A DNA stretch of 33,721 bases from Xanthomonas euvesicatoria pv. euvesicatoria (GCF_020880415.1 NZ_JAJIUJ010000097.1:1-33721), one strand, 5' to 3'. Shown: positions 19,936 to 30,990, numbered from the stretch's first letter. The notes: generated by a model not told the origin, from the letters alone. Program-made: numbers and translations.

Positions 19936-20699
19936 TCGTCGATCGGCTCCAGCACGCCATAGCGTTCCTTGTGCAGCTTGCCGGGCAATGGCGGCAGCTG
20001 CACCAGCTCGTCGGGCACTGCGGTGTCCGGTAGCCGGTCCAGCAGATCGCGGATCAGGCTCAGGCGGCCACGCTTCTGGTCGTTGAAATCCACCAGCGTC
20101 CACGGTGCATCGGGCGTATGCGTCGCCTCCAGCATGCGTTCGCGCGCGGCGGTGTAGTCGTCGTACTTGGTGCGTGACTGCAGGTCCACCGGCGAGAGCT
20201 TCCAGCCCTTGAGTGGGTCTTCGCGGCGTTCGGCAAAGCGCTTTTCCTGCTCGGCCTGGTCCACGCACAACCAGTACTTGAACAGCAGGATGCCGTCGTC
20301 GACCAGCATCTGTTCGAAACGTGGCGCCTGCTCCAGGAACAGGTCGTATTGCGCGTCGGTGCAATAGCCCATCACCTTCTCGACGCCGGCGCGGTTGTAC
20401 CAGCTGCGGTCCATCAGCACCAGTTCGCCGCCCGCCGGCAGGTGCGTCACATAGCGCTGGAAATACCACTGCGTGCTTTCGCGGTCGTTGGGCTTGGGCA
20501 GCGCCACCACGCGACACTGGCGTGGGTTGAGATGGCTGGCGATGGTCTGGATCACGCCGCCCTTGCCGGCGGTGTCGCGGCCTTCCACCAGCACCAGGGC
20601 GCGCTGGTTGGTGTGGCGCAACCAGCGCGCCATGTCCACCAGCTCCAGCTGCATCGGCGCCAGCAACTTTTTATAGGCCTTGCGTTTCAGGTGCGACAT
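19917..20699 (-). CDS. ppk2: Polyphosphate kinase 2, class I type
   Basis: The protein has 260 residues, a one-domain PPK2. Walker A is GRDTAGKGG (40-48). It is followed by NPRQCRVVALPKPNDRE and a Walker B / lid region LVLMDRSWYNRAGVEKVMG, then FKYWLCVDQAEQEKRFAERREDPLKGWKLSPVDLQS. These are hallmarks of class I PPK2, which phosphorylates nucleoside diphosphates (GDP or ADP) using polyphosphate. It follows moaB on the same strand after 32 bases. Its 3' end overlaps the convergent membrane-protein gene by 19 bases. Confidence 0.95.
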   Translation of the reverse strand: MSHLKRKAYKKLLAPMQLELVDMARWLRHTNQRALVLVEGRDTAGKGGVIQTIASHLNPRQCRVVALPKPNDRESTQWYFQRYVTHLPAGGELVLMDRSWYNRAGVEKVMGYCTDAQYDLFLEQAPRFEQMLVDDGILLFKYWLCVDQAEQEKRFAERREDPLKGWKLSPVDLQSRTKYDDYTAARERMLEATHTPDAPWTLVDFNDQKRGRLSLIRDLLDRLPDTAVPDELVQLPPLPGKLHKERYGVLEPIDDYAAQS

Positions 20700-20731
20700 G
20701 CGCGTTCCAGCAACAGTGGAGAGCGCGCAGG

Positions 20732-21250
20732 CTATTGCCCCAGGCGTGGACGCAATGTCGCCAGATTGCAGGGCCTGGTGCGCGCATCCAGCTGCGCACG
20801 CACGATCTTCTCCCAGGCCGTGCGGCAGGCCGAGGTGGAGCCGGGCAGGCAGAACACGAAGCTGTGATTGGCCAGCCCGGCAAAGGCGCGCGACTGCAGC
20901 GAGGAGGTACCGATTTCTTCCACGCTGATCGCGCGGAACATCTCGCCGAAGCCAGGCATGACCTTGTCCAGCAACGGGGTGATCGCTTCCGGGGTGCTGT
21001 CGCGACCGGTGAAGCCGGTGCCGCCGGTGATCAGGATGCCGTCGACCTGCGCATCGGCAATCCAGCGCGACACGATCGCACGCATGCGGTAACGGTCGTC
21101 CGGGCACAGTGCACGTTCGTGCAGCACATGGCCTTCGTGGGTGAGGGCATCGGCCAGGTAATCGCCGGAGCGATCGTCGGCCAGCGTGCGGCTGTCGGAC
21201 ACCGTCAGCACGCACAGGCGCAAGGGAATGAAGTCGAGAGTGGAAGGCAT
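20732..21250 (-). CDS. moaB: Molybdenum cofactor biosynthesis protein MoaB
   Basis: The protein has 172 residues, normal for MoaB. It has the molybdopterin-binding (MoCF) fold signatures LTVSDSRTLADDRSGDYLADAL (15-36), ILITGGTGFTGRDSTPEAI (72-90) and VFCLPGSTSACRTAWEKI (132-149). MoaB-type proteins belong to the family that adenylates molybdopterin before molybdate insertion. No other mo- genes are in the window. It leads a two-gene unit with ppk2. Confidence 0.95.
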   Translation of the reverse strand: MPSTLDFIPLRLCVLTVSDSRTLADDRSGDYLADALTHEGHVLHERALCPDDRYRMRAIVSRWIADAQVDGILITGGTGFTGRDSTPEAITPLLDKVMPGFGEMFRAISVEEIGTSSLQSRAFAGLANHSFVFCLPGSTSACRTAWEKIVRAQLDARTRPCNLATLRPRLGQ

Positions 21251-21652
21251 GCCACAAGCCTAGCGAGCCGGGACGACCGGGTACAGCACCACGGCGTGAA
21301 GCCGCACAACGCAGCTGCTGGCGTCGGTCAGGGCGACAGCGCGGCCGCGGATCGGCTCCTCGGCCCGGCACACATCCTGTCTGGCTCGCCGTCGCGGCAC
21401 ATCCGTGTGCCGCTTTCCGCCAATCCCCGGTCACGCTGCCGACTCGGCGCGTGGCTTCCATGGCCTGAAAAGGTCTCGACGAAACTTGATGGCCCTTTCA
21501 ATCCTCTCCGGCCCGGGGTGGGGAAGGACGGCTGCGCGCCCTGGGTGCACGTGCCCCGGAGCGCCCGCGCTGCAAGCGCCGGCCACGGCGGGGCGCGGAG
21601 GTTGGGGGCAGGGTGCGGCGGCAGACAGCGATCCATCACGTAGCGGCCGTTG
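21251..21652. other. Gene-free stretch between the OGT gene and moaB
   Basis: About 400 GC-rich bases between two minus-strand genes, so it should contain the end of the hemA-prfA-OGT transcript and the moaB promoter. I see no gene, and neither a convincing terminator nor promoter hexamers. The open frames on both strands lack family features. Confidence 0.5.
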
Positions 21653-23359
21653 TTAAACCCCTAACCAGCCATGCTTTCCCGCGACCCCACGCACCAATTC
21701 TCCAAACGCATCCGCAAACCCGTCCATATTGAACAGGTCCGATTCGCGCCGACGCTCCGCCACCCGAGCACGCAACGCACCCAGTGCCGCTGGATCGCTC
21801 GCCAACGCCACCGCCGTGGCCACGAACGCAGCGTCATCGGCCACATTCATTTCATCCAGCCCCAGATGATGATTCAGGCTGCCGGCCACACGCGCGGCAA
21901 ACGTCTGGCCAGGTGTGGTCAAGACCGGGCAACCTGCCCATAACGCATCGGAGGCGGTGGTGTGCGCGTTGTAGGGGTGCGTATCCAGAAACAGATCCGC
22001 ATGTCGATAGCGCGCCAGATACTGCGGGTGCGGCAGTTTGGGCATGAAGACCAAACGCTGCGCGTGCACGCCCAGTGCCTGCGCTGCTGCACGCAATCGC
22101 GCATCCGCCTCACCCGGGCCGGACAGCAGCCACAGCACGCTGCCAGGCACCGCGCGCAACACCGCCAGCATGCGCGCCATGCTGCGTGGATTGAGCTTGT
22201 AACTGTTGTTGAAGCAGCACAGCACCACAGCGTGCTCAGGCAGCCCGCACTGAGCACGCGATGGCGGTTCGGCTACCGTGCGCGAGGTGTCCGATGGCTG
22301 GAAGGCGCGCGGCAAGCGCAGCACCTGCTCGCTATAGAACGGCTCAAGCGACGTCGGCAATGCAACGGTATCGCCAAGCACATAATCCATCCACGGCGCG
22401 CCCGAGGTGCCCGGATACGCCAGCCAGTTGAGCTGCACCGGCGCCGGCCGCAATGCGAAGACTTCCGGCCGTCCGCCACCGCCCCAGCCGCGCAGATCGA
22501 ACAACAGATCGATGCCCTGGTCGCGGATATGTTGCGCGGTTGCCAGATGCCCCAGCGCAGTGATCTCGTGCATGCGCGTTGCCTGCGCCAGGCGCGCGCG
22601 AATGTCGCTGCCATCGTCCGGGCTGGTTGCAAACAGCTGCATGTGCAGATCCGGTTGGCGTTGCTGCAACGCTTCGAACAAGGCCACCGTCAGTAAGCCC
22701 GTCGGGTGGGCGCCAAAGCCGTTGGACACGAACCCGAGTTGCAGCGCGCCGCGGCTGCGCAGCGTGGACGCTGGCAGCGGGCGCACCGAGGAGGCAATGG
22801 CCTGCGCGCGGGTACGGGCGCACGCCAGTTGCTCCGCGGCGCTGGCGTCCTCGCTCAGGAACGCGAAAGGCTCCACGGCCGCCTCGCCTTGTGTGACTGC
22901 GGCGCGCACCTGTGCAGCCAGTGAGTCCAGCTCGCGCCAATCGCATAAGCGGCGTCGCCAGTTGAGCAGTTGTGCGGTGATGTAGGGCTCGCCGGACAGC
23001 AGCTTGTGGGCGCGCGTATAGGCGGCCGCGGCCTGTTCCGGTTGGCCTGCATCTTCGAGCGCGTGCCCAAGCCACAGGGCGATCCCCGGATGCTGCGGTA
23101 CCAGGTCCGAGGCCTGTTGGAGCAGCGTGGCCGCTTCTGCATGGCGCTGCTGCGCCCAGCGCACCCGTCCCAGCCGCGCCACCGCTTCCGGATGACCCGG
23201 ATGCAGCGCCAGCGCGCGCTGCACGGCCGCTTCGCCGGCAGCGGTGACGCCCATGCCCAGCTCGGCATCGGCCAGCATCAACCAGGCGACGAAATCGCCG
23301 GGCTGGCGTCGCACTTGCTCGCGCAGCTGCAGCAGCTCGCGCGGGACTTGCGCACTCAC
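21653..23359 (-). CDS. O-GlcNAc transferase homologue (GT41, XcOGT type) with TPR domain
   Basis: The protein has 568 residues, the length I recall for the structurally studied X. campestris enzyme XcOGT. The N-terminal half (about 1-200) is a TPR superhelix, with repeats such as [36 protein letters not shown] and [20 protein letters not shown]. The GT41 catalytic part shows [15 protein letters not shown] with His218, [48 protein letters not shown] core segments, and [10 protein letters not shown] with Lys388. His218 and Lys388 are at exactly the positions discussed for XcOGT. UDP-sugar transfer to proteins is expected, but no native substrate is known to me. The GTG start overlaps the prfA stop as GTGA, so it is translated with prfA. 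Confidence 0.95.
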   Translation of the reverse strand: MSAQVPRELLQLREQVRRQPGDFVAWLMLADAELGMGVTAAGEAAVQRALALHPGHPEAVARLGRVRWAQQRHAEAATLLQQASDLVPQHPGIALWLGHALEDAGQPEQAAAAYTRAHKLLSGEPYITAQLLNWRRRLCDWRELDSLAAQVRAAVTQGEAAVEPFAFLSEDASAAEQLACARTRAQAIASSVRPLPASTLRSRGALQLGFVSNGFGAHPTGLLTVALFEALQQRQPDLHMQLFATSPDDGSDIRARLAQATRMHEITALGHLATAQHIRDQGIDLLFDLRGWGGGGRPEVFALRPAPVQLNWLAYPGTSGAPWMDYVLGDTVALPTSLEPFYSEQVLRLPRAFQPSDTSRTVAEPPSRAQCGLPEHAVVLCCFNNSYKLNPRSMARMLAVLRAVPGSVLWLLSGPGEADARLRAAAQALGVHAQRLVFMPKLPHPQYLARYRHADLFLDTHPYNAHTTASDALWAGCPVLTTPGQTFAARVAGSLNHHLGLDEMNVADDAAFVATAVALASDPAALGALRARVAERRRESDLFNMDGFADAFGELVRGVAGKHGWLGV

Positions 23360-24441
23360 GGGCTATCGCTCAACCGTGCCAGTTCGTCGGCTTGATGTTC
23401 GTGCAGCAGCCGCCCGATCAACGCATCCAGATCGCCTTCGATGATGTTGGGCAGGTCGTACAAGGTCAGCCCTTCGACGCGATGGTCGGTGATGCGACCC
23501 TGCGGAAAACTGTAGGTGCGGATGCGCTGGCTACGGTCGCCGCTGCCCACCTGCAACTTGCGCGTCTGCGCTTCGGCCGCTGCCGCCTTGCTGCGTTCGG
23601 CGTCCAGCAGCTGCGCCTTCAACCGCTTCATCGCCTTGTCGCGATTGGCATGCTGGCTGCGCTCGGTCTGGCATTCCACCACCACCCCGCTGGGCACGTG
23701 GGTGATGCGGATTGCCGATTCGGTCTTGTTGACGTGCTGGCCGCCCGCACCGGACGAGCGGAACGTGTCCACCTTCAGATCGGCCGGATTGATCGTGATC
23801 TCTTCCACGTCGTCGGCTTCGGGAATGATCGCCACCGTGGCAGCCGAGGTGTGGATACGGCCCTGCGATTCGGTTGCCGGCACGCGTTGCACGCGATGGG
23901 TGCCGGATTCGAATTTCAGGCGCGAATACGCACCGCGCCCGACCACCCGCGCCACCACTTCCTTGTAGCCGCCATGCTCGCCGGGGCTGTCGGATTCGAT
24001 TTCCACCTTCCAGCCCTGGCGCTCGGCGTAGCGTGCGTACATGCGGAACAGGTCGCCGGCAAAGATCGCCGCTTCGTCACCGCCAGTGCCGGCGCGCACT
24101 TCCAGAAACAGGTTGCCGTCGTCGCGCGGATCACGCGGTACCAGCAGCGATGCAAGTTGTGCATCGAGTTGTTCCAGGCGCGCCTGTGCAGCGGCGATTT
24201 CCTCTTCGGCCAGTTCGCGCATCTCCGGGTCGTTGCGCAGCGCTTCGGCCGTGGCCAGGTCGGCCTTGGCACGCGCCTCCTCTTCCAGCGCCATCGCCAC
24301 CGGCTCCAGTTGCGACAGTTCGCGCGAGAGCGTACGGAACGTGTCGTTGTTGCCCACCACATCGGGGTCGGAGAGCAGGTGCTGCAGTTCTTCGCGGCGC
24401 TCGGCCAGCGCTTCGAGCTTACGGCGCAGGGTCGGCGTCAT
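23356..24441 (-). CDS. prfA: Peptide chain release factor 1
   Basis: The protein has 361 residues, the usual RF1 length. The stop-codon recognition motif PAT is in [16 protein letters not shown], of the PxT type that defines RF1 (UAA/UAG), and the peptidyl-hydrolysis motif GGQ is in [17 protein letters not shown]. It releases finished peptides on the ribosome. The start overlaps the 3' end of hemA by 23 bases. In many gamma-proteobacteria prmC, the methylase of the GGQ glutamine, follows; here the OGT homologue takes that place. Confidence 0.97.
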
Positions 24442-25717
24442 CGGTCCTCACGATCGGGGTAGCTATGGGGGGGTGTTGGTAACCCGGCTTTTCCGGAAAC
24501 AGCCGGTCGGCCGCAGTGGTCAATTCCAGGTCGTTGTTGAGCGCCGCATTGCGCAATGCGGCCGTGGGCGGATGCAACAAACGGTTGGTCAGCGCATGCG
24601 CCAACTGTTCCAGCACTTCGTCGGCCGGCTTGCCGTTGTGCAACTGCTGGCGTGCCTTGGCCAGCAGCTCGTCGCGGGTGCTATCGCCAAAGGCGCGCAG
24701 CCGTTTGAGGGGTGCCTGGCGCGCAGTGGCCTGCAGCGTTTCGACATAGCGCGCCACTTGCAGGTCGATGATGGCTTCGGCCTGGTCGGCCGCTTCGCGG
24801 CGGCCACGGCGATTGTCTTCGACCGCGCGTTCCAGATCGTCCACCGTGTACAGGTAGGCGTCGCCCAACTCGCCTACCGAGGCCTCGATATCGCGCGGCA
24901 CGGCCAGGTCGAACAGCAGCATCGGCTTGCGCTTGCGCGTGCGCAACGCCTGTTCCACCTGTGCGCGGGTCACCAGCGGCTCACGCGCAGCGGTGGCCGA
25001 AAACACCACATCCGCCTCGGCCAGGTGGCGTTCCAGATCGGTCAGCGGCAAGGCGAAGCCGCCGTGCTGGCTGGCCAGTGTCTGGGCATGGGCCAGGGTG
25101 CGGTTGGCGATCAGCAGGCGGCGCACGCGGCCTTCGCTCAGATGCTTGGCCGCCAGTTCGATGGTTTCGCCGGCACCGATCAGCAACACCGTCGACTCGT
25201 TGAGCCGGGCAAAGGAGTCCTGTGCCAGCCGCACCGCCGTGGATGCGACCGAAACCGGATTTGCGCCGACACGGGTGTCGGTACGCGCGCGCTTGGCCAC
25301 CGAAAAGGTCTGTTGGAACAGCCGGTCCAACCCGCTGCCCAGCGCGCCGTGCGCCCGCGCCACCGCCCAGGCGTCCTTCACCTGGCCCAGAATCTGCGGT
25401 TCCCCCAGCACCATCGAATCCAGCCCGGTGGCGACGCGGAACAGGTGGCGCACCGCCTCGGCTTCCCGGTGCTGGTACAGATGACCGCTCAGCCCGGGCG
25501 CGTGCGTTTCCAGCCAGTTGACCAGGCTGTGCGCCTCGTCGGCCATCGCATACAACTCGGTACGGTTGCAGGTGGACAACAGCGCGGCCTCGCTTACCTG
25601 GGGCAGCGCACGCAGCGATTCGAGCGCGCGCGGCAGCGCATCACCTGCGAACGCCGCGCGTTCGCGCAGGTCCACAGGTGCGGTCTGGTGATTCAGTCCG
25701 AGCACCCACAACGTCAT
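24419..25717 (-). CDS. hemA: Glutamyl-tRNA reductase
   Basis: The protein has 432 residues. It has the catalytic Cys50 in [12 protein letters not shown], the start signature [17 protein letters not shown], and the NADPH-binding region [17 protein letters not shown] with [16 protein letters not shown]. It reduces glutamyl-tRNA(Glu) to glutamate-1-semialdehyde, the first committed step of tetrapyrrole synthesis in the C5 pathway. The hemA-prfA order is widely conserved. It diverges from the TPR gene over 65 bases that must hold both promoters. Confidence 0.97.
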
Positions 25718-25782
25718 TGTTCAGTTGCTTGCGATAAGCTGGCGGCCATTCAGGGCCCCATTTTACGGCCCGGTTGCCCCCG

Positions 25783-27471
25783 ATGCCTGTACCGATTCGC
25801 ATCCTGAGTGTTCTTTTGCTGGTCGCAGTCTCCGCCAGCGCCACTGCAGCACCCAAGAAAGCACCACCCGCTCCGCCCCCAGGCAGTGCCGGCACCTCGT
25901 CGCTGGAACCCGTGCTGGCCGGCGAATTCGCCTTGCAGGCCGGGCAGCTGGACGATGCCGCGCGCGCCTACCTGGACGCCGCCAAGGCCGAAGCCGGCGA
26001 TGCCGGGCTGGCCGAGCGCGCCGCCCGCATCTCCATGCTGGCCAACGACGACCCGCGCGCGATCGAAGCGCTGGCGTTGTGGCGCGCCCGCGCGCCGTCG
26101 TCGATGTCCATGCGCAGCACCGAGGCCTCGTTGGCCCTGCGCCGCAACGACCTGCGCACCGCGCGCCGCGATTTGCTCGGCTTGCTCAAGGAGCCCGATC
26201 CGCGTGGCTGGCGCTTTGCGCTGATCGCCCTGGCCAACGGCGGCCGCGAGCCGGAAGCCTCGGCCGACGTGCTCGAAGACCTGGTCAAGGCCGGCGCCAT
26301 CCCGAATCAGATCGAAGCCTGGCAGGAATTCGGCCGGCTCGCGCTGCGCATGGAGCGCCCCGCGCTGGCCAAGCGCATCGTCGACGAGGTGGTGCGCCGC
26401 TTCCCCGAAGAGCCGCGCGTGGCCTTGCTGCATGCCACCCAGTTGCAGCAGGAAGGCAAGAACGACGAAGCGCTGGCGCTGCTGAAGAATATCGAACCGC
26501 AGGCGGTCAAGGACTCCGAGCTGCGCGGCGCGCTGGCATTTGCCTACGACGCCATGGGCCAGACCGAAGCTGCTGCACGCGTGCTTTCGACCGGGCCGCA
26601 GGACACCCAGACCTACGGCTTGCGTGCCTCGATGCTGGCCAAGGAGAAAGACCGCAGCTCGCTGGAGGCGCTGTACGCCGAGCTCAAGAGCAACGCCACC
26701 AAGCCCGATCCGGACCGCCGTCTGCTGCTGGGCAAGATCGCCGAATTCCTCAAGCGCTACGACGAGGCGGTGGAGTGGTATCGCGGCGTGCCGGGTGGTC
26801 CGCAGGTCAGCGAGGCGCGTCTGCGCACCGCCAGTGCCTTGTACGAACTGGGCCGCAAGCCCGAAGCGCTTGCCGAAGCCCGCGCCCTGCAGGGCGACGC
26901 CAGTGCCGACGACGACGCGCGCCGCGACGCCTACGTGCTCGAAGCCGAGCTGCATCAGCGGGCCGACGATGCGCCGGGCGAACTGGACGCCTTCGAACGT
27001 GGCCTGGCCGCCTACCCGGACGATAGCGCGTTGCTGTACGCCCGCGGGCTGGCCTGGGAGCGGCGCGACGATGTCCCGCGTGCCGAGGCCGATCTGCGCA
27101 AGATCCTGGTGACCGAGCCGGAAAACGTCGCGGCCCTGAACGCGCTGGGCTACACCCTGGCCGACCGCACCACCCGCTACAAGGAAGCATTGGCGCTGAT
27201 CGACCGTGCCCGCACCGCCGACCCGGACAACCCGGCCATTGTCGACAGTTATGGCTGGGTGCTGTACCGGATGGGCCGCACCAAGGAAGCGTTGGTGCAG
27301 CTGCGCCGCGCCTGGGCGCTGGTCAAGGACCCGGAAATCGCGGCCCACGTGGGCGAAGTGCTGTGGGTCAGCGGCAAGCAGGACGAAGCGCGTCGCTACT
27401 TCGATGAAGCGCGCCGCCTCGACCCGGACAACCGTGCGCTGCAGCGCGCCGTGGAAAAGTTCGGGCTATGA
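25783..27471 (+). CDS. Secreted/periplasmic TPR-repeat protein
   Basis: The protein has 562 residues. A signal peptide covers about 1-23 ([18 protein letters not shown]), then a Pro/Lys-rich linker. The rest is tetratricopeptide repeat solenoid, clearest at the C-terminus: [65 protein letters not shown] and [27 protein letters not shown]. It matches in position the TPR protein between hemA and lolB in Pseudomonas. I start it at the ATG at 25783; a TTG three codons upstream is possible. The stop overlaps lolB as ATGA, which suggests a link to outer-membrane lipoprotein handling, though the function is unproven. Confidence 0.88.
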   Translation: MPVPIRILSVLLLVAVSASATAAPKKAPPAPPPGSAGTSSLEPVLAGEFALQAGQLDDAARAYLDAAKAEAGDAGLAERAARISMLANDDPRAIEALALWRARAPSSMSMRSTEASLALRRNDLRTARRDLLGLLKEPDPRGWRFALIALANGGREPEASADVLEDLVKAGAIPNQIEAWQEFGRLALRMERPALAKRIVDEVVRRFPEEPRVALLHATQLQQEGKNDEALALLKNIEPQAVKDSELRGALAFAYDAMGQTEAAARVLSTGPQDTQTYGLRASMLAKEKDRSSLEALYAELKSNATKPDPDRRLLLGKIAEFLKRYDEAVEWYRGVPGGPQVSEARLRTASALYELGRKPEALAEARALQGDASADDDARRDAYVLEAELHQRADDAPGELDAFERGLAAYPDDSALLYARGLAWERRDDVPRAEADLRKILVTEPENVAALNALGYTLADRTTRYKEALALIDRARTADPDNPAIVDSYGWVLYRMGRTKEALVQLRRAWALVKDPEIAAHVGEVLWVSGKQDEARRYFDEARRLDPDNRALQRAVEKFGL

Positions 27472-28121
27472 GCAGGGCGGTTCGAACGCTGGCCCTGGGC
27501 GGGCTGGTGCTGGTCGGGCTGTCGGCCTGCGTCAGCGTGCCGCGCGGGCAGGGCAGTGGGGCGGCCGTGGCCGATCACGTCTCCGACAGTGCGCGCCAGG
27601 CCGAAGCCGCTCGCCAGGCCTGGTTGCAGGCGCACCCCAATTGGTCCTTCCAGGGCCGGGTGGCGATCAGCAAGGACCGCAATGGCGGCAGCGGCCGCAT
27701 CGACTGGCAGCAGGATGGCCCACGCTACCGCGTGCAACTCAGTGCGCCGGTCACCCGGCAAAGCTGGGTGCTCACCGGCGACACCACCAGCGGCGCCGGC
27801 CGGCTGGAAGGGCTGGACGGCGGTCCGCGCAGTGGTCCCGATGCCGAGCAGGTGCTGCTGGAAGCAACCGGCTGGACCATCCCGGTCAACCAGATGCCGG
27901 ACTGGGTGCGCGCGCTGCGCATCGCCGATGCCGGTGCCGCACGCGTCGACCTGGATGCCGCCGGGCGCCCGCGCACTGCGCAGCAGGATGGCTGGACGAT
28001 CGAATTTTTGGCCTGGACACCAGCCGGCGCCGACCAGCCCGAGCTGCCGCAGCGGATCGAAGCCCGCAACGGCGAAGCAAAGGTGCGCCTGTTGGTCGAC
28101 CAATGGACCGTATCGCCCTGA
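27468..28121 (+). CDS. lolB: Outer-membrane lipoprotein insertion protein LolB
   Basis: The protein has 217 residues. Its own lipobox is LVGLSAC with Cys21. The mature part has the LolB pattern [26 protein letters not shown], a beta-barrel core, and an [19 protein letters not shown] end. LolB accepts lipoproteins from LolA and inserts them in the inner leaflet of the outer membrane. It overlaps the TPR gene by four bases, and its stop shares one base with the ispE ATG. Confidence 0.93.
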   Translation: MSRAVRTLALGGLVLVGLSACVSVPRGQGSGAAVADHVSDSARQAEAARQAWLQAHPNWSFQGRVAISKDRNGGSGRIDWQQDGPRYRVQLSAPVTRQSWVLTGDTTSGAGRLEGLDGGPRSGPDAEQVLLEATGWTIPVNQMPDWVRALRIADAGAARVDLDAAGRPRTAQQDGWTIEFLAWTPAGADQPELPQRIEARNGEAKVRLLVDQWTVSP

Positions 28122-28990
28122 TGGACGCGTCGGGACGCGATTGGTCGGCCTGGCCCGCGCCGGCCAAGCTGAATTTGTTCCTGCAGATCACCGGGCGCCG
28201 TGCCGACGGCTACCACCTGCTGCAGACCGTGTTCCGGCTGCTGGACTGGGGGGACACCGTTCATCTTCGCGTGCGTCGTGACGGCCAGATCCGCCGCCTG
28301 GGCGAGAGTCTGCCCGGCGTATCCGAAGACGATGACCTGGTGACCCGCGCTGCGCGCCTGCTGCAATCGGCAGCCGGCACCCAGGCGGGCGCGGAGATTC
28401 GGGTCGACAAACGCATCCCCGCCGGCGGCGGTTTCGGCGGCGGTTCCTCGGACGCGGCGACCGTGCTGGTGGCGCTCAATGCCTTGTGGGGCCTGGGCCT
28501 GGCGGCCGATGTGCTGGCCGAGCTGGGCCTGCAGCTGGGTGCGGACGTGCCGGTCTTCGTGCGCGGCCGCAATGCCTGGGCCGAAGGCGTTGGCGAACAA
28601 CTGACCCCGATTTCCCTGCCGGAAGCGGCGTATCTGCTGGTCGATCCCGGCGTTCATGTACCGACCCCGGCGTTATTTCGATCACAGGAATTGACGCGGG
28701 ATGCTGCGCTCGCGAAAATAGCGGACTTCGCTTCCGGTTCCCTGCTCGACAATGCGTTCGAGCCGGTCCTGCGGCGCCGCGAACCCGCCGTCGAGGCCGT
28801 GTTCCAGGCGCTTTCCAGGGTCGGTACACCGCGTTTGACCGGGTCGGGAAGTGGCTGTTTCGTCGAGTTCGCCACGCGCGCTGCTGCAGAGCAGGCGCTG
28901 GCGCAGTTGCCGGGCAGCCTGCGGGCGTGGGTGGTGGAGGGTGCAGCGCACTCGCCATTGCTCGATGCGCTGGACGCGACACAGGTTTGA
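28121..28990 (+). CDS. ispE: 4-diphosphocytidyl-2-C-methyl-D-erythritol kinase
   Basis: The protein has 289 residues from the ATG at 28121. GHMP kinase motifs are present: [19 protein letters not shown] near the start, the ATP loop [18 protein letters not shown], and [12 protein letters not shown] near the end. It phosphorylates CDP-methylerythritol in the MEP pathway of isoprenoid synthesis. The chosen ATG overlaps the lolB stop as TGATG; an in-frame ATG at 28103, inside lolB, would add six residues. tRNA-Gln begins four bases after its stop. Confidence 0.96.
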   Translation: MDASGRDWSAWPAPAKLNLFLQITGRRADGYHLLQTVFRLLDWGDTVHLRVRRDGQIRRLGESLPGVSEDDDLVTRAARLLQSAAGTQAGAEIRVDKRIPAGGGFGGGSSDAATVLVALNALWGLGLAADVLAELGLQLGADVPVFVRGRNAWAEGVGEQLTPISLPEAAYLLVDPGVHVPTPALFRSQELTRDAALAKIADFASGSLLDNAFEPVLRRREPAVEAVFQALSRVGTPRLTGSGSGCFVEFATRAAAEQALAQLPGSLRAWVVEGAAHSPLLDALDATQV

Positions 28991-28993
28991 TGC

Positions 28994-29070
28994 AGGGGCG
29001 TCGCCAAGAGGCCCAAGGCACCAGGTTTTGATCCTGGCATTCGTAGGTTCGAATCCTACCGCCCCTGCCA
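28994..29070 (+). tRNA. tRNA-Gln (anticodon TTG)
   Basis: The acceptor stem pairs AGGGGCG (28994-29000) with CGCCCCT (29060-29066), with discriminator G and encoded CCA at 29068-29070. The anticodon stem-loop CCAGG-TTTTGAT-CCTGG puts TTG at 29028-29030. The T arm is GTAGGTTCGAATCCTAC. It reads CAA, and CAG by wobble. It lies between ispE and prs and may be processed from a common transcript. Confidence 0.97.
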
Positions 29071-29235
29071 GTTTGTCGAGAAAGGCAGGTCCGCCTGCAC
29101 CAGGTTTCACTGCAGATCCTTCTGCAACACCTCGCGCATCCTTGCGCGGGAATCGAACGAAAGCCCGGCATTGGTTCGGCTTTGTCCTGCTCCACCATCG
29201 ATCCGCACGCTCCTCGCCGCCGCCCGAGAGATCTC

Positions 29236-30195
29236 ATGCAAGACCAACGTAATCTGCTGGTGTTCTCCGGCAATGCCAACAAGCCGCTTGCCCAGAGCAT
29301 CTGCAAGGAACTCGGCGTTCGCATGGGCAAGGCGTTGGTCACGCGCTTTTCCGACGGCGAAGTGCAGGTGGAGATCGAAGAGAGCGTGCGTCGGCAGGAA
29401 GTGTTCGTCATCCAGCCCACCTGCGCGCCCAGTGCCGAGAACCTGATGGAACTGCTGGTGCTGATCGATGCGCTCAAGCGCGCCAGCGCCCAGTCGGTGA
29501 CCGCGGTGATCCCGTACTTCGGTTATTCGCGCCAGGACCGTCGCATGCGCTCCTCGCGCGTGCCGATCACTGCCAAGGTGGCTGCCAAGATGATCTGCGC
29601 CATGGAGGCGGACCGCGTGCTGACGGTCGACCTGCACGCCGACCAGATCCAGGGCTTCTTCGATGTGCCGGTCGACAACGTCTACGCCTCGCCGCTGCTG
29701 CTGGCCGACATCTGGCGCGCCTACGGCACCGACAACCTGATCGTGGTGTCGCCGGACGTTGGCGGCGTGGTGCGCGCACGCGCCGTCGCCAAGCGCCTGG
29801 ACGACGCCGATCTGGCCATCATCGACAAGCGCCGTCCGCGCGCCAATGTGGCCACCGTGATGAACATTATCGGCGACGTGCAGGGCAAGACCTGCGTGCT
29901 GGTCGACGACCTGGTCGACACCGCCGGTACCTTGTGCGCCGCTGCCGCAGCGCTGAAGCAGCGCGGCGCGCTCAAGGTCGTGGCCTACATCACCCATCCG
30001 GTGCTGTCGGGTCCGGCGGTGGACAACATCAACAATTCGCAGCTCGACGAGCTGGTGGTCACCGACACGATTCCGCTGAGCGAAGCGGCGCGTACCTGCG
30101 CCAAGATTCGTCAGCTGAGCGTGGCCGAACTGCTGGCCGAGACCATCCGCCGTATCGCCTTCGGCGAATCGGTCAGCTCGCTCTACGTCGACTGA
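29236..30195 (+). CDS. prs: Ribose-phosphate pyrophosphokinase
   Basis: The protein has 319 residues, the usual length for class I PRPP synthase. Signatures are [16 protein letters not shown] at the start, [19 protein letters not shown] (flexible ATP loop region), the [17 protein letters not shown] segment, [13 protein letters not shown] and the PRPP loop [16 protein letters not shown]. It makes PRPP from ribose-5-phosphate and ATP for nucleotide, histidine and tryptophan synthesis. I start it at the ATG at 29236, with GAGAG upstream, where the family begins. Confidence 0.97.
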   Translation: MQDQRNLLVFSGNANKPLAQSICKELGVRMGKALVTRFSDGEVQVEIEESVRRQEVFVIQPTCAPSAENLMELLVLIDALKRASAQSVTAVIPYFGYSRQDRRMRSSRVPITAKVAAKMICAMEADRVLTVDLHADQIQGFFDVPVDNVYASPLLLADIWRAYGTDNLIVVSPDVGGVVRARAVAKRLDDADLAIIDKRRPRANVATVMNIIGDVQGKTCVLVDDLVDTAGTLCAAAAALKQRGALKVVAYITHPVLSGPAVDNINNSQLDELVVTDTIPLSEAARTCAKIRQLSVAELLAETIRRIAFGESVSSLYVD

Positions 30196-30233
30196 TGCCC
30201 CATCCGGTGCCCGGATTCCCGGGTGCCGCCACA

Positions 30234-30259
30234 CGTCTCACCTGGTCGCGGGTGAGACG
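30234..30259 (+). terminator. Hairpin between prs and rplY
   Basis: A perfect nine-base stem (CGTCTCACC at 30234-30242 with GGTGAGACG at 30251-30259) and an eight-base loop. No T-tract follows. It lies 45 bases before rplY, so it could be an attenuator or leader structure rather than an end. Confidence 0.4.
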
Positions 30260-30303
30260 CTTCATCGCCGCGAGGCGGTGTTCCAACTAGGTAGTGAAAT
30301 CCA

Positions 30304-30939
30304 ATGGCAAAGACTCATGAAATCAAGGTCGAGCGCCGCGCTGACGAGGGGAAGGGTGCGAGCCGCCGCCTGCGTCACGCTGGCGTCATCCCGGCCATCG
30401 TCTACGGTGGCGAACTCGAGCCGGTCAGCATCCAGCTCAACCACGAGCAGATCTGGCTCGCCCAGCAGAACGAGTGGTTCTACTCGTCCATCCTGGACCT
30501 GAACCTCAATGGCGACGTGCAGCAGGTGCTGCTGCGTGACATGCAGCGCCATCCGTTCAAGCAGCTGATCATGCACATCGACTTCCAGCGCGTCAGCGCC
30601 AACGAGAAGCTCAGTGCTGCCGTGCCGCTGCACTTCATCAACGAAGCGTCTTCGCCTGCCGGCAAGTCGAGCGAAGTGGTCGTCACCCACGAACTCAACG
30701 AAGTCCAGGTGGTCTGCCTGCCGAAGGATCTGCCGGAGTTCATCGAAGTGGACCTCGGTGCACTGGAAGTGGGCAACGTGATCCACCTGTCCGAAATCAA
30801 GCTGCCGGCCGGTGTTGAAATTCCGGAGCTGAAGCTGGGCAAGGAACACGACGTTGCCGTGGTGGCTGCCAAGCACGTACGGATCGAAGAAGACGACGCT
30901 GCCGGCGAAGAAGGCAGCGAAGGCGCCGAGACCAAGTAA
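30304..30939 (+). CDS. rplY: 50S ribosomal protein L25 (Ctc/TL5 long form)
   Basis: The protein has 211 residues, the two-domain form. The N-terminal L25 domain (about 1-95) begins HEIKVERRADEGKGASRRLRHAGVIPAIVYGG and binds 5S rRNA. The C-terminal beta domain (about 100-190) includes HFINEASSPAGKSSEVVVTH and IPELKLGKEHDVAVVAAKHV, with a short acidic tail. The order prs-rplY-pth-ychF is conserved in gamma-proteobacteria. Confidence 0.97.
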   Translation: MAKTHEIKVERRADEGKGASRRLRHAGVIPAIVYGGELEPVSIQLNHEQIWLAQQNEWFYSSILDLNLNGDVQQVLLRDMQRHPFKQLIMHIDFQRVSANEKLSAAVPLHFINEASSPAGKSSEVVVTHELNEVQVVCLPKDLPEFIEVDLGALEVGNVIHLSEIKLPAGVEIPELKLGKEHDVAVVAAKHVRIEEDDAAGEEGSEGAETK

Positions 30940-30990
30940 TCCGTCGGCCGGTCCCCTGCATTGCGCGCGGGATCGGCTGCGGTCACTGGC

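Noticed and set aside
28994..29070. tRNA-Gln as an integration site for a mobile element
   Set aside because: No integrase, no repeated tRNA 3' end and only conserved housekeeping genes on both sides.
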